Shown: positions 26,041 to 34,846 of the stretch, piece after piece
Layout of the letters: the number at the start of each line of letters is the position of its first letter
How positions within the stretch are numbered: position 1 is the first letter of the stretch
Source of the DNA: Aureimonas glaciei
GTDB taxonomy: Bacteria > Pseudomonadota > Alphaproteobacteria > Rhizobiales > Rhizobiaceae
Direction: 5' to 3'
NCBI RefSeq assembly: GCF_014643375.1
Contig: NZ_BMJJ01000005.1
Coordinates: 248,001 to 312,000, forward strand
Length of the DNA: 64,000 nucleotides
Translations under genes and position numbers: made by a program
The notes under the pieces: model-generated
Seen by the model: only the letters and a program-made list of their open reading frames with translations
The model's database searches: none
Told to the model about the DNA's origin: nothing

Positions 26041-27669
26041 ATGACAAAGCTGTTTCCCTTCGCGGTTGCGATCTTGGTATCGCTGATATCCGCAACGCAG
26101 TGCTGGGCGCGAGAATGGGTAGTCGATCGGGTTTCGGGCACAGCCTACGTAGTTATGTCGGCAAGTGAGCGCATCGCGATAAAGCGCGAGATGACGATCG
26201 CTGAGGGACTGACTGTCGCAACCTCCAAGAATGGCCGCGTCCGCCTAGTCAGCGAGAGCAACGTGATGACGCTTTTGCCCAATACTGCGGCGGCGGTTAT
26301 CCCGAAATCGTTCTTCAGCTCGAAGACGGAGGTTCTGCAGCGGACGGGCAGTATTGAGTTCGACATCCAGAAGCGCTTGCGGCCGCATTTTACCGTGCAA
26401 ACACCGTATATGGCCGCTGTCGTGAAGGGCACGAAGTTTACGATCAGCGTCAACAAGACAAAGACGGAAATTGGCGTTGAGCGCGGCCTGGTGCAGGTAA
26501 GCGATTTGCGGACCGGCCAAAGCGCCGCCGTTGGTGCGGGCCAGAGCGCCGCCATTGCTTCCTCAAAGGGCGGGCTTCGCACTGGAGGTGTCCAGGCGCC
26601 AGCCATTACTCAAGGTAAACCCGACGCGGCTTCGGTCGCCCCGGTAGGGGTGACCCTGTCTGACTTTCGCGCGCAAAACGCTGACACTAAAGCCAGCGTC
26701 TCTATTGGACAGCCAGGATCGGGCGACACAGCCAGAGGCAGTGCGGCAGGCAAGAGCAGCGAAGGGAATGCCAGCAACGCGGCGGGCAACAGCGGCAACG
26801 CTGGCGACAACGGCAACGGCAGTGCCGGAGGCAAAGGAAACGACGGCAACGGCAATGGCAACGGCAACGCTGGCGGCAACGGAAACGGCGGGAGCAACGG
26901 CAATGCCGGGGGCAAAGGAAACGACGGCAACGGCAACAGCAATGGCAACGCTGGCGGCAACGGAAACGGCAGCGGCGGGAACAACGGCAACGGCAATGCC
27001 GGAGGCAAAGGAAACGACGGCAACGGCAACAGCAACGCTGGCGGCAATGGAAACAGCAGCGGAGGGAACAACGGCAACGGCAATGCCGGAGGCAAAGGAA
27101 ACGACGGCAACGGCAACAGCAACGCTGGCGGCAATGGAAACAGCAGCGGCGGGAACAACGGCAACGGCAATGCCGGAGGCAAAGGAGACGACGGCATCGG
27201 CAACAGCAACAGCAACGGCAACGCTGGCGGCAACGGAAACGGCAGCGGCGGGAACAACGGCAACGGTAATGCCGGAGGAAACGGCGAGAGCGGCAACGCT
27301 GGTGGCAACGGAAACAGTAACGCCGGCGGCAACGGAGATGGCGATGGCGCCAATGGAAACGCTGGCGGCAACGGAAACGGCAATGCCGGGAACAACGGCG
27401 ACGGCGCCGGTGCCGGTGCCGGTGGAAGCGACGACAGCGGCAACAACGGCGGCAACGGAAACGGCAACGCTGGGAACAACGGCAACGGCGCCGGTGCCGG
27501 GGGAGACGGCAACGGCAATGCTGGCGGCAACGGAAACAGCGACAGCGGCAACGGCAACGGCAACGGAGCCGGAGCCGGAGGTGATGGTAATTCGGCCGGC
27601 AACAACGGCAGCGCGGGCGGAAGCGGCGGTGGCGCCAGCGGCAATGGTGGCGGGAAAGGCAGATCTTAG
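26041..27669 (+). CDS. FecR-domain secreted protein with long Gly/Asn repeat tail
   Basis: 542 residues. Signal peptide MTKLFPFAVAILVSLISATQ with cleavage near CWA-RE, then a FecR-type domain (about 45-165: TIAEGLTVATSKNGRVRLVS, TPYMAAVVKGTKFTISVN, GVERGLVQVSDLRTGQSAAV). From about residue 240 to the end the protein is almost pure G/N with A, S, D and K (motifs NGNAGG, GGKGNDGN), predicted disordered. Such FecR proteins are often encoded directly upstream of CHASE2 sensors, and here the CHASE2 gene starts within about 6-36 bp of the stop. The pair probably forms one envelope signalling unit, with the tail in the periplasm or outside. Confidence 0.8.
   Translation: MTKLFPFAVAILVSLISATQCWAREWVVDRVSGTAYVVMSASERIAIKREMTIAEGLTVATSKNGRVRLVSESNVMTLLPNTAAAVIPKSFFSSKTEVLQRTGSIEFDIQKRLRPHFTVQTPYMAAVVKGTKFTISVNKTKTEIGVERGLVQVSDLRTGQSAAVGAGQSAAIASSKGGLRTGGVQAPAITQGKPDAASVAPVGVTLSDFRAQNADTKASVSIGQPGSGDTARGSAAGKSSEGNASNAAGNSGNAGDNGNGSAGGKGNDGNGNGNGNAGGNGNGGSNGNAGGKGNDGNGNSNGNAGGNGNGSGGNNGNGNAGGKGNDGNGNSNAGGNGNSSGGNNGNGNAGGKGNDGNGNSNAGGNGNSSGGNNGNGNAGGKGDDGIGNSNSNGNAGGNGNGSGGNNGNGNAGGNGESGNAGGNGNSNAGGNGDGDGANGNAGGNGNGNAGNNGDGAGAGAGGSDDSGNNGGNGNGNAGNNGNGAGAGGDGNGNAGGNGNSDSGNGNGNGAGAGGDGNSAGNNGSAGGSGGGASGNGGGKGRS
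26977..27190 (+). repeat. 87-bp in-frame tandem repeat inside the Gly/Asn tail
   Basis: Two almost identical 87-bp units (26977-27063, 27064-27150), differing only in their last base, are followed by a partial third from 27151. Each encodes 29 residues (a GNNGNGNAGGKGNDGNGN core). The whole 26780-27650 stretch is a looser array of AACGGC/GGCAAC words. Near identity at nucleotide level implies recent duplication, so tail length likely varies between strains. Confidence 0.85.
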
Positions 27670-27674
27670 CTCCA

Positions 27675-30518
27675 TTGTATAGGCCAGTTGGTCCGGAACG
27701 AAAGGTGAAGCGGTCGCTGCGCCATGGGTGGAACGGCAAGCGCGTTCTTCGGAGCGCCTGGCTGGTTGTCGTCATCTCGCTCTGTCTCCTGGCGGCAGAG
27801 CTCGGGGGCCTGTTCAGCGCTCTGGATAGCCGGCTCTCCGAACTGCGTTTTGCCAGCCATAGCCGCGCCCCCACGGGGGACGTGGTGCTCGTCGACATCG
27901 ATGCGCGGAGTATTGCGGGCATTGGAGTATGGCCTTGGCCAAGGCATCTCCACGCCGATCTCCTTTCGGCTGCAGCAAAGGCCGGAGCGGCGAAGGTCGC
28001 CTTCGACATCGATTTCTCGTCGGCGTCGACCGAGGCAGAGGACAACGCTTTCGCCGCCGCGCTTAGCGATGCAGGAGTCGAAACCTACCTCGCCACCTTC
28101 GCTCAACCGGCAACTGCAGGAGATAAAATCCTCCAGCCGGCAATGCCGATCGAAAAGTTGCTCCGCGTGTCGTGGCCCGTTAGCGTCGATGTGCCTCTGG
28201 ATCCAGACGGAGTGATACGCCGGTTCCCGTATTCATCCGATTCGGCCGGCGAGAGACAGGACTCGATGCCCTCGGTGCTCGCCGGCCGCGATGGCGGAAC
28301 TGGCCTGTTCGGGATTGACTACAGCATTGCCGCTTTGGACGTCCCGCGAGTTTCGTTTGTGGACCTTATCGCCGGGCGCATCGATTCCGAATTTCTCGCT
28401 GATAAATCGTTGATCGTCGGTGCGAGCGCAGTCGAGCTCCATGACTTCTTCACGGTTCCAGTGTTTGGCACCGTCTCGGGATCGCTTGTGCTCGCGCTGG
28501 CGACCGAGACACTCCTCCAGGGCCGGGAACTGACTGAACAGCCGATTCCTGCCTTCTGCCTTGGCATCTTCGGCCTCCTGGCCTTCTTCAGTACCGCTCG
28601 CCTCCGTACGGGACCGGCTGTCGTCCTGCTCGTTATGGCCATCGTCTGCACCGAAGTCGCGGCCCTAGCCCTGCAGCAGTACGGATCGGTCGTCATCGCG
28701 ACCGCAAGGCTCGACAGTCTCGCCCTCGCCTCGGTTGTGTGGACGTTGCTGCGCGAGTTCGACCTGGGACGCATTCGGGTGTGGATCGCCCGGATCCAGG
28801 CCGCGAACTCTCACAGCATGCTTGAGCGCGTGATTGACGAAAGTTTCGACGGCATCGTCATTCTGTCCAGAGACGGGGCCATCGCACGGGTTAATGCCGA
28901 GGCCGCCGCGCTGCTCAATGTCCGCCGGAGTGCACTCAGGCACCTTGAGGATTTGCCTAACGCGTTGTGCCAGTCGATCCGCGCCGCTATTCAATCGGCT
29001 ACAGCGACGGGCGCGCCGGAAGATCGAGCGTTACGCCAGATGACCCTTTCCGGCGACGGAGCCGACGGCGGCGGTCGAGTACTTGAATATACGATCGCGC
29101 CGTTCTGGATGAAGGGCATCTCGGCCGCCACGGACGGGACCGCTGCGGACGTCCTTCACCTGTGCCTGACCCTGCGCGACGTGACCATCCGCGAGCAGGC
29201 GCAGAAGCGGATGCGATATCTCGCATTGCACGACTCTTTGACCGGCCTCGGCAATCGGCGCTCGCTCGAAGAGGCCATCGCGGAGCTCGGAACCGGAACG
29301 GAGGCAAGCGGCGTTGCGCTGCTGGCTTTTGACTTGGATCGCTTTAAGGCGGTCAACGATGCCCTCGGTCACGCAACGGGCGATGCGGTTTTGGTTGAGA
29401 CCGCTAGGCGAGCCCGTAAGGTGTTCGGAGCCAGGGCTTTTCATGCGCGCATCGGAGGCGACGAATTCGCCGTCCTTCTGGATAGTAGCACAGCAGACCA
29501 GGCGGTTGAGGCGGCGTCCCGCTTTCTTCATGCGGTGAACGAGCCGTACAACATTAGAGGCCACCGGATTTCGATCGGCACAAGCGTCGGCATCGGCTGG
29601 TGGCCCTCGAAAGTGCTTGATGCTAGCGACATGATGCGCCAGGCCGATCTTGCGCTCTACCGGGCCAAGGTGGCGCCGTCGGAGCGCGTCGCCGTCTTTG
29701 AGAGCGGCATGGAAGTCGACCGTATGGCTCGGCTTTCTCTGGAGCAGGACATCGAGGGGGCGTTAGACAAAGGTGAGTTTGAGCTTGTCTATCAGCCACA
29801 GGTGATACTCGATACGGCGCAGATCATCGGAGCCGAGGCCTTGATAAGGTGGCGGCATCCCCTGCGGGGCTACGTGTCCCCTGCCGCTTTCATTCCCGTC
29901 GCCGAGGAGATGGGTCATATCCATAGCCTGGGCGCCTTTGTGCTCGAGGTGGCCTGCCGAGAGGCCACCCACTGGCCGCGTGACGTGAAGATCGCGGTCA
30001 ATGTCTCAGCGCTTCAATTCGAAGCCGGCGATATAGTCGGAGCGGTTCGCCGGGCCCTGGTGAATTCCGGGCTCGAAGCACGGCGATTGGAGCTCGAAAT
30101 TACCGAATCGGCGTTTGCTACGGACACGGACCGGTTGCGAGAAACGTTCACTGACTTGCTGGCCTTAGGTGTCAGCTTTGCTCTCGACGATTACGGGACC
30201 GGGTTTTCCTCCCTTGGATACCTGCACCGCTTTCCGATATCCAAGATCAAGATCGACCGCAGTTTTGTGACCGACGCTCCTACCAGTTCCCAGTCGATGG
30301 CCGTCTTACGGTCCATCATCACTCTCGGGGACGGTCTGAAGATACGCACAATAGCCGAAGGAATCGAGACAATCGAGCAAGCGCAGGCGCTTCGGGCCAT
30401 TGGCTGCACCGAGGGACAGGGCTACCTATACTCAAAGCCTATCAGCAGCGTCGCCTTCCGCACGCTGGTCACCAAGCGTCCGACTGAACCTGAATCTCTC
30501 TTACTTGCGGCTTCGTAG
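27675..30518 (+). CDS. CHASE2-PAS-GGDEF-EAL c-di-GMP signalling protein
   Basis: Up to 947 residues. A transmembrane helix (about 27-48) leads into a periplasmic CHASE2 domain (about 50-255; VVLVDIDARSIAGIGVWPWPR). Three further helices follow (about 290-360), then a PAS domain (about 380-480; FDGIVILSRDGAIARVNAEA), GGDEF (about 515-680; active loop RIGGDEFAVLL intact) and EAL (about 690-935; GAEALIRW, LDDYGTGFSSLGYL). Both catalytic signatures look intact, so it may make or degrade c-di-GMP. The frame opens with TTG at 27675, 5 bp after the FecR stop; GTG at 27705 is an alternative start. CHASE2 likely senses through the FecR protein. Confidence 0.9.
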   Translation: MYRPVGPERKVKRSLRHGWNGKRVLRSAWLVVVISLCLLAAELGGLFSALDSRLSELRFASHSRAPTGDVVLVDIDARSIAGIGVWPWPRHLHADLLSAAAKAGAAKVAFDIDFSSASTEAEDNAFAAALSDAGVETYLATFAQPATAGDKILQPAMPIEKLLRVSWPVSVDVPLDPDGVIRRFPYSSDSAGERQDSMPSVLAGRDGGTGLFGIDYSIAALDVPRVSFVDLIAGRIDSEFLADKSLIVGASAVELHDFFTVPVFGTVSGSLVLALATETLLQGRELTEQPIPAFCLGIFGLLAFFSTARLRTGPAVVLLVMAIVCTEVAALALQQYGSVVIATARLDSLALASVVWTLLREFDLGRIRVWIARIQAANSHSMLERVIDESFDGIVILSRDGAIARVNAEAAALLNVRRSALRHLEDLPNALCQSIRAAIQSATATGAPEDRALRQMTLSGDGADGGGRVLEYTIAPFWMKGISAATDGTAADVLHLCLTLRDVTIREQAQKRMRYLALHDSLTGLGNRRSLEEAIAELGTGTEASGVALLAFDLDRFKAVNDALGHATGDAVLVETARRARKVFGARAFHARIGGDEFAVLLDSSTADQAVEAASRFLHAVNEPYNIRGHRISIGTSVGIGWWPSKVLDASDMMRQADLALYRAKVAPSERVAVFESGMEVDRMARLSLEQDIEGALDKGEFELVYQPQVILDTAQIIGAEALIRWRHPLRGYVSPAAFIPVAEEMGHIHSLGAFVLEVACREATHWPRDVKIAVNVSALQFEAGDIVGAVRRALVNSGLEARRLELEITESAFATDTDRLRETFTDLLALGVSFALDDYGTGFSSLGYLHRFPISKIKIDRSFVTDAPTSSQSMAVLRSIITLGDGLKIRTIAEGIETIEQAQALRAIGCTEGQGYLYSKPISSVAFRTLVTKRPTEPESLLLAAS

Positions 30519-30681
30519 CCGCTTGTCACGCAGCGGACCAGGGTGATCCGTGCGCCTGACAAATAGTTTTAGGCAGTGACAGTGTTATCGTGGCGCGACC
30601 GAAAAGACGCGGAGCGGAAACGATTTCCGGTGCTGTTTCGGATCGGGAGTCGAAAGGCAGCTTTCACCGGAACTCTTTTGA

Positions 30682-31572
30682 TCATCGGCCACCCTTGAGG
30701 ACGTCGATGAAGGCCCGCAGCGCGGCCGGCACGTGGCGCCTTCCAGGGTAGTAGAGGCAGAGCCCGGGGTAAACCGGACACCAATCCTCCAGCACTTTGA
30801 CAAGGCGCCCTGCCCGGAGATCGGCATCGGCAAATGATTCCCAAACGAAGGCCATGCCAAGGCCATCTGCCGCTGCTCGAACCATCAGACTATTGCCGTC
30901 GAGTGTCATGGAGCCTGGCACGTCGACGACGATCTCCACCCCCCGCCTCTCGAACTCCCATCGGTATAGTTTTCCGCTCGGCATCCGGTGGCGAATGCAA
31001 CGATGTGCCCGCAGGTCGTCGGGCACGACCGGGCTTCCATGACGCTCCAGATAAGCGGGGGCTGCGACCACCAGGAAGCGGACGTCGCCGCCGAACGGAA
31101 CAGCGATCATGTCCCGAGGCACAGTTTCGCGGAGACGGACGCCTGCGTCGAACCCCGCCTCGACAATGTCAATCATCCGTCCGTCGGTGACGAGATCCAG
31201 CGCGACCCCGGGACAACGCTCTGCGAAAGTCGGAACGGCCGTCTGCAGGAGCGCCTGCGCGGCTGCCTCGCCGCAATTTATGCGCAAGGTCCCGCCAACG
31301 GCGCCCGCTTCCCCCGTCACCGCGTCGAGGGCCTCGTCGAGATCCTGAAGCACCGGAACGATGCGGCGCAGGAGTTCGCCACCTGCCTCGGTCGGCGACA
31401 CGCTCCGTGTCGTGCGGTTGAGGAGGCGCACCCCAAGGGTCCGCTCGAGCCCGATCAACGTGTGGCTGAGCGCGGAGCGCGACGTACCCAATGCATCGGC
31501 CGCTTTCCGGAAGCTGCGATGGCGGGCGACCGCCGCGAAGGCCGTCAGTTCGGCAAGGCTTGCTTTCGGCAT
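30682..31572 (-). CDS. LysR-family transcriptional regulator
   Basis: 296 residues: N-terminal HTH (1-60; [20 protein letters not shown]) and a LysR substrate domain (about 90-290) with the CRP-subgroup features [17 protein letters not shown] and [18 protein letters not shown]. Divergent from the SDR/monooxygenase/SDR operon starting 105 bp away, which it probably regulates. Convergent with the CHASE2 gene. Confidence 0.9.
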   Translation of the reverse strand: MPKASLAELTAFAAVARHRSFRKAADALGTSRSALSHTLIGLERTLGVRLLNRTTRSVSPTEAGGELLRRIVPVLQDLDEALDAVTGEAGAVGGTLRINCGEAAAQALLQTAVPTFAERCPGVALDLVTDGRMIDIVEAGFDAGVRLRETVPRDMIAVPFGGDVRFLVVAAPAYLERHGSPVVPDDLRAHRCIRHRMPSGKLYRWEFERRGVEIVVDVPGSMTLDGNSLMVRAAADGLGMAFVWESFADADLRAGRLVKVLEDWCPVYPGLCLYYPGRRHVPAALRAFIDVLKGGR

Positions 31573-31676
31573 TGGTGAAAGTCCTTCACGACGGCATGCA
31601 AATTGATGAACCTAATCCCATGAGCTGCCGGTCGCTAGATGTAGGCTCGACACAACCAATAGAGATTGGACCGACA

Positions 31677-32483
31677 ATGCAAACGATCGTGATCACGGGG
31701 GTTTCGAGTGGCTTGGGCCGCGTCATGGCCGAAGAAGCGCTGTCGCGGGGCCATAGGGTGGTCGGCACCCTACGACAGGAGGACCAGCGTACTGCCTTCG
31801 AGGCGATCTCGCCGGGGCGGTCTATCGGCCGGATCATGGACGTGACGGACCCGTCACAGATCTCGACCTTCGTTCGGACCGTCGAGGATGAGGTCGGCCC
31901 GATAGACGTCTTGGTCAACAATGCCGGGTTCGGCCTTCAGGGCGTGATCGAGGAGTTGGATCTCGGCGCGCTTCGCCGCCAGTTCGACGTCAACGTCTTC
32001 GGGCCGGTGGCGCTTATCCAGGCGGTGCTGCCAGCCATGCGGGAGCGAAAAGCGGGGCATGTGGTCAACATCGTATCCCAGGGCGGCATTATCACATTCC
32101 CAGGCCTCGGCGCCTACCACGGCAGCAAGTTCGCCCTCCTTGGCATCAACGATGCCCTGGCGAAGGAGGTTTCGAGATTGGGCATCCACGTGACAGCGAT
32201 CCTGCCGGGCCTCTACCGAACGGAATGGGGCGGGCGGTCGCAGGTACACACCGAGCACCGCATCGCCGACTATGACGCGGTCCTCCGGATGGACGGCGAG
32301 TGGAATTGGGGCGACCCGGCAGCGTTGGGCCGGGTCGTGCTGGACGCCATCGAGATGTCCGCGCCGCCCGAGCACCTGCTTGTGGGCCCCTCGGCGATCG
32401 AGAACGTCAAGGAACGGCTGGCGCAGTGGTCGTCCGAGATCGAGCGCTGGGAGTCTCTATCATTCGCGGACGGAGAAGGCTGA
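31677..32483 (+). CDS. SDR family oxidoreductase
   Basis: 268 residues; VITGVSSGLGRVMAEEALSR (5-24) is the cofactor loop, VNNAGFG the structural motif and YHGSK the catalytic Tyr/Lys pair, followed by ILPGLYRTEW. First gene of a three-gene set (SDR, monooxygenase-like, SDR) divergent from a LysR regulator, an arrangement common for quinone or carbonyl detoxification. ATG 31677 chosen because the Rossmann motif starts at once; the longer open frame overlaps the LysR gene. Confidence 0.87.
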   Translation: MQTIVITGVSSGLGRVMAEEALSRGHRVVGTLRQEDQRTAFEAISPGRSIGRIMDVTDPSQISTFVRTVEDEVGPIDVLVNNAGFGLQGVIEELDLGALRRQFDVNVFGPVALIQAVLPAMRERKAGHVVNIVSQGGIITFPGLGAYHGSKFALLGINDALAKEVSRLGIHVTAILPGLYRTEWGGRSQVHTEHRIADYDAVLRMDGEWNWGDPAALGRVVLDAIEMSAPPEHLLVGPSAIENVKERLAQWSSEIERWESLSFADGEG

Positions 32484-32484
32484 G

Positions 32485-32805
32485 ATGGCCGCGGAGAAAG
32501 GGAACGATCCCCTACAGTCGATCAAACTTCTCACGCGGTTCGAGGGGCCGGACGCCCAGGCCACGGAAGCGTTCCTCCTTCGGCTCCAGGCTGTCCGAGC
32601 TTCGGTGAGAGAGGAGCCGGGGCATGTTGCGTACGAGTTGTATCGATCCCGCGACCAGTCGACGGTCTTGTTCGTCTTAGAGGAATGGCGAACGCAGAAA
32701 GATGCCGATCTCCACGTTGCGGCAGCAACGACCGGCGAGGAGGCACGCTCGGCGCTTGCCCTCCTTTCCACACCACCAATCACCATAAGCCTAGTCGCGT
32801 GCTGA
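32485..32805 (+). CDS. Antibiotic biosynthesis monooxygenase (ABM)-domain protein
   Basis: 106 residues with the dimeric alpha-beta-barrel ABM pattern: EAFLLRLQAVRASVREEPG, then HVAYELYRSRDQSTVLFVLE and EEWRTQKDADLHVA. Proteins of this type (YgiN-like) act as cofactor-free quinol monooxygenases or ligand binders. It follows the SDR stop after 1 bp and precedes a second SDR by 11 bp, so it is a co-transcribed accessory of that pathway. Confidence 0.8.
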   Translation: MAAEKGNDPLQSIKLLTRFEGPDAQATEAFLLRLQAVRASVREEPGHVAYELYRSRDQSTVLFVLEEWRTQKDADLHVAAATTGEEARSALALLSTPPITISLVAC

Positions 32806-32816
32806 AGGAGCCGGAC

Positions 32817-33569
32817 ATGAACATCTCAGGAAACACGATCCTCATCACGGGCGCGGGCACGGGAATGGGGCTGATTGCGGCCAAGGAGCTCGCTGCGCGC
32901 GGCAACCGGGTCATCATGGTAGCTCGCGACGCGGAACGCCTCCAAAGGGAAGCGGACGCCTTGCGGGGCGCGCAGGCCTATGCCTGTGACATAACCGATG
33001 TCGGACAGGTCGAGGGCTTGGTCGACTGGGTCCAGGAGAACGCACCCGAACTCAACGTGCTGTTTCTCAACGCGGGCGTGACGCACACCTACCGCCTCTT
33101 CGACGGGACCGACGCCGCAAGTAACGCGCGGCTCGAGATGCTGGTCAATTTCGTGTCGGCGGTCGACTTGACGCACCGCTTCCTACCTTTGCTGGAAGGC
33201 CGCCCGGATCCGGCGCTGATCGTCACCACGTCCGGCGTCATGTATGCACCGGACACGACGAATCCCACCTACAGCGCCACCAAGGCCGCGCTCCACTCCT
33301 ACGTCCAGTCGATGCGGTATCGGCTGAAGCAGGTCGGCTCGCCGTTGCGACTGTTCGAGCTGGTCTCGCCCTTGGTGGACACCCCGTTCGCATCCGGCGT
33401 CAGGTCCAACGAAAAAGCCAAGCCCGAGACGGTGATCGCCGACCTGCTGCATGGGCTGGAAGACGACACGTTCGACATCCGCCCGGGGTCAAGCCAGGCC
33501 TTGTACGAAGCGTGGCGAGCCGACCCTGAGAAGGCGGTGGCCATGGTTAACGAGGCTACGGGCGCCTGA
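32817..33569 (+). CDS. SDR family oxidoreductase (DltE-like)
   Basis: 250 residues; ILITGAGTGMGLIAAKELAA cofactor loop, LNAGVTH and catalytic YSATK. The pattern MNISGNTILITGAGTGMG matches DltE/uncharacterised oxidoreductase SDRs. A strong GAAGGAG lies 6 nt before the ATG. Third gene of the LysR-linked operon; the downstream DNA is a graveyard of decayed genes, so the operon may once have been longer. Confidence 0.87.
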   Translation: MNISGNTILITGAGTGMGLIAAKELAARGNRVIMVARDAERLQREADALRGAQAYACDITDVGQVEGLVDWVQENAPELNVLFLNAGVTHTYRLFDGTDAASNARLEMLVNFVSAVDLTHRFLPLLEGRPDPALIVTTSGVMYAPDTTNPTYSATKAALHSYVQSMRYRLKQVGSPLRLFELVSPLVDTPFASGVRSNEKAKPETVIADLLHGLEDDTFDIRPGSSQALYEAWRADPEKAVAMVNEATGA

Positions 33570-33617
33570 TACCGTCCAGCTTGGAGTAAGTGCGGTCGGA
33601 CTCCGCCGAGTGTCGCA

Positions 33618-33815
33618 TCAGGTTCCGGCCGTGGTCCGCATCGCCTCGAGGAACGCCTGGAACGCGGCGCTCGGCTGACGACGGTTGGAATCGTAGCGTG
33701 GTTGGCGGCAGGATCGGCGCCCTGGCCTTAAGCAGCTCAACCAGCGCCCCGGACTTCAGATGCTCCTCGACATGCGGGACGGGCAGGCATGCCACGCCTA
33801 CGCCGCAGACGGCGG
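33618..33815 (-). pseudogene. LysR regulator C-terminal fragment (frameshifted)
   Basis: On the minus strand the frame reads GVGVACLPVPHVEEHLKSGA then LVELLKARAPILPPTTLRFQ, the last beta-strands of a LysR effector domain. After one frameshift near 33680 it continues as QPSAAFQAFLEAMRTTAGT and a TGA at 33618. The whole N-terminal and HTH part is missing; at about 33815 the sequence switches into an IS110-type transposase fragment. A clear truncated and frameshifted remnant. Confidence 0.7.
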
Positions 33816-33960
33816 CAGGCGCTCTCGACGAGCATATAGCGCACCCGCCCGTTCCCGACCTTTGTGATCCCCCCGCGTCGGATCGTGTCGCCAGTCGGGA
33901 GTTCACTCGGCACCAGCCCGAGATAGCCCAAGAGCTGACACGGGCTCTCGGACGGCGCGA
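33815..33960 (-). mobile_element. IS110/IS116-family transposase remnant
   Basis: The minus-strand translation contains LLGYLGLVPSELPTGDTIRR followed by GGITKVGNGRVRYMLVESA, the conserved C-terminal (transposase_20) motif of IS110-family DEDD transposases. Only about 48 codons remain. The piece is sandwiched between the LysR fragment and the PAS-kinase fragment without visible IS ends (IS110 elements normally lack inverted repeats). Confidence 0.75.
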
Positions 33961-33984
33961 GTGCTGCCGAGCCGAGAGACACGA

Positions 33985-34484
33985 GAATCTGGAAAATCTC
34001 TTTGAGAATGCGCCGTGCGGCTATGTCTCGCCACAGGCAGACGGGCGCATCATAAAAGTAACCCGACCCTTCTCGCCTGGATGGGGCATGAGCGCGACCG
34101 CCTCGTCGGGCAGCGGTTTCAGATCTCCTGAACATAGCGGGCAAGATCTATCAACAAGGCGATTTCGCGCCCCTTCTTAAAATTTAGAACGCTTCAATGA
34201 GGTCCCTTTCGACTTCGTTCGCGGCGATGGTAGGCCCTGCCAGTCTTGGTAAATGCGGTACAACGACGCGACGCTTCCGGAGGGCTGGGCTTCATCCGTA
34301 TAACCATCTTCAACGCTTCAAACAGGCGGCGGTACGTACGGGAATTGCTGGAAGCCCGCAGGGCTGCAGAACAGGCCGGGGCCGCACTGCGCGAACTCAA
34401 TCAGACATTGGAAGCGAAGCGCCCGGTGCCGTAGAGAAGCGCATGAGAGCCGAGGGTCAGATCCGGCAGATGCAGAAGATGGAG
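33985..34484 (+). pseudogene. PAS-domain histidine kinase remnant with five frameshifts
   Basis: Following the reading frame across shifts near 34061, 34121, 34175, 34233 and 34425 gives ENLFENAPCGYVSPQADG, then PTLLAWMGHERDRLVGQRF, LNIAGKIYQQGDFAPLL, NEVPFDFVRGDG, LPVLVNAVQRRDASGGLG, RRRYVRELLEARRAAEQAG and AVEKRMRAEGQIRQMQKMEG. That is the PAS sensor and linker that normally leads into the HisKA box (MEAVGQLTGG). Sequence homology ends there, so the kinase core is gone. Heavily decayed and non-functional. Confidence 0.75.
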
Positions 34485-34599
34485 GGACACGTTTGTGACA
34501 GGGTGCGGCCAGCCTGGTCCTCGAAGCAAAGAGGATCAATGTTTGGTGCCGGCCTGCAGCCCGTCGGCGAACTCAAAGGGCGGAAAGCAATCCGATGAT

Positions 34600-34746
34600 G
34601 CACCCTTCATCCTTAACGGCAGGGCAATCGAAGCCGCCGCCGAGAACGAGAAGCTCCTTTTCGGGGTACTTCGCCGAGACCTTGCCATCACTGGCTGTGA
34701 TCTGGCAGCGTGTCGCTCGTTGCGGCGGCTGCTGCGTCCTTGACTA
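34600..34746 (+). pseudogene. [2Fe-2S] subunit fragment of an aldehyde/isoquinoline oxidoreductase-like enzyme
   Basis: The translation FILNGRAIEAAAENEKLLFG and VLRRDLAITG matches the N-terminal ferredoxin domain of xanthine-oxidase-family small subunits. After a 1-nt shift it ends CGGCCVLD, the cysteine cluster region. No start codon or ribosome site in this frame, and the rest of the about 150-residue subunit is absent. Interpreted as a short decayed remnant. Confidence 0.5.
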
Positions 34747-34770
34747 GGAAATCCCGCCGCTTTCGTGGCC

Positions 34771-34800
34771 TGTTGCACTTGGGGCTTAGCAGTTGCAACA
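34771..34800. promoter_or_regulatory. Inverted repeat upstream of RND efflux operon
   Basis: TGTTGCA (34771-34777) and TGCAACA (34794-34800) form perfect 7-bp arms with a 16-bp spacer, ending 46 bp before the adaptor ATG. RND operons are usually repressed by TetR-type proteins at such palindromes; no regulator gene is adjacent here, so the cognate repressor is unknown. Confidence 0.4.
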
Positions 34801-34846
34801 TGGTCAGACGACTCTCCGTCCATCCCCTGATCTGGAACACCTTAAG

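Noticed and set aside
26977-27190. CRISPR-like regular repeats
   Set aside because: Repeats are contiguous, coding and without unique spacers.
26780-27650. RTX calcium-binding repeats (GGKGNDGNG resembles GGxGxDxUx)
   Set aside because: The large hydrophobic residue at position 8 is missing throughout and the nine-residue period is not kept; low-complexity Gly/Asn tail fits better.
26563-27675. Minus-strand Pro/Leu/Ala- and Val/Ala-rich frames over the repeat region
   Set aside because: They result from reading the AACGGC repeats backwards; no start signal or domain.
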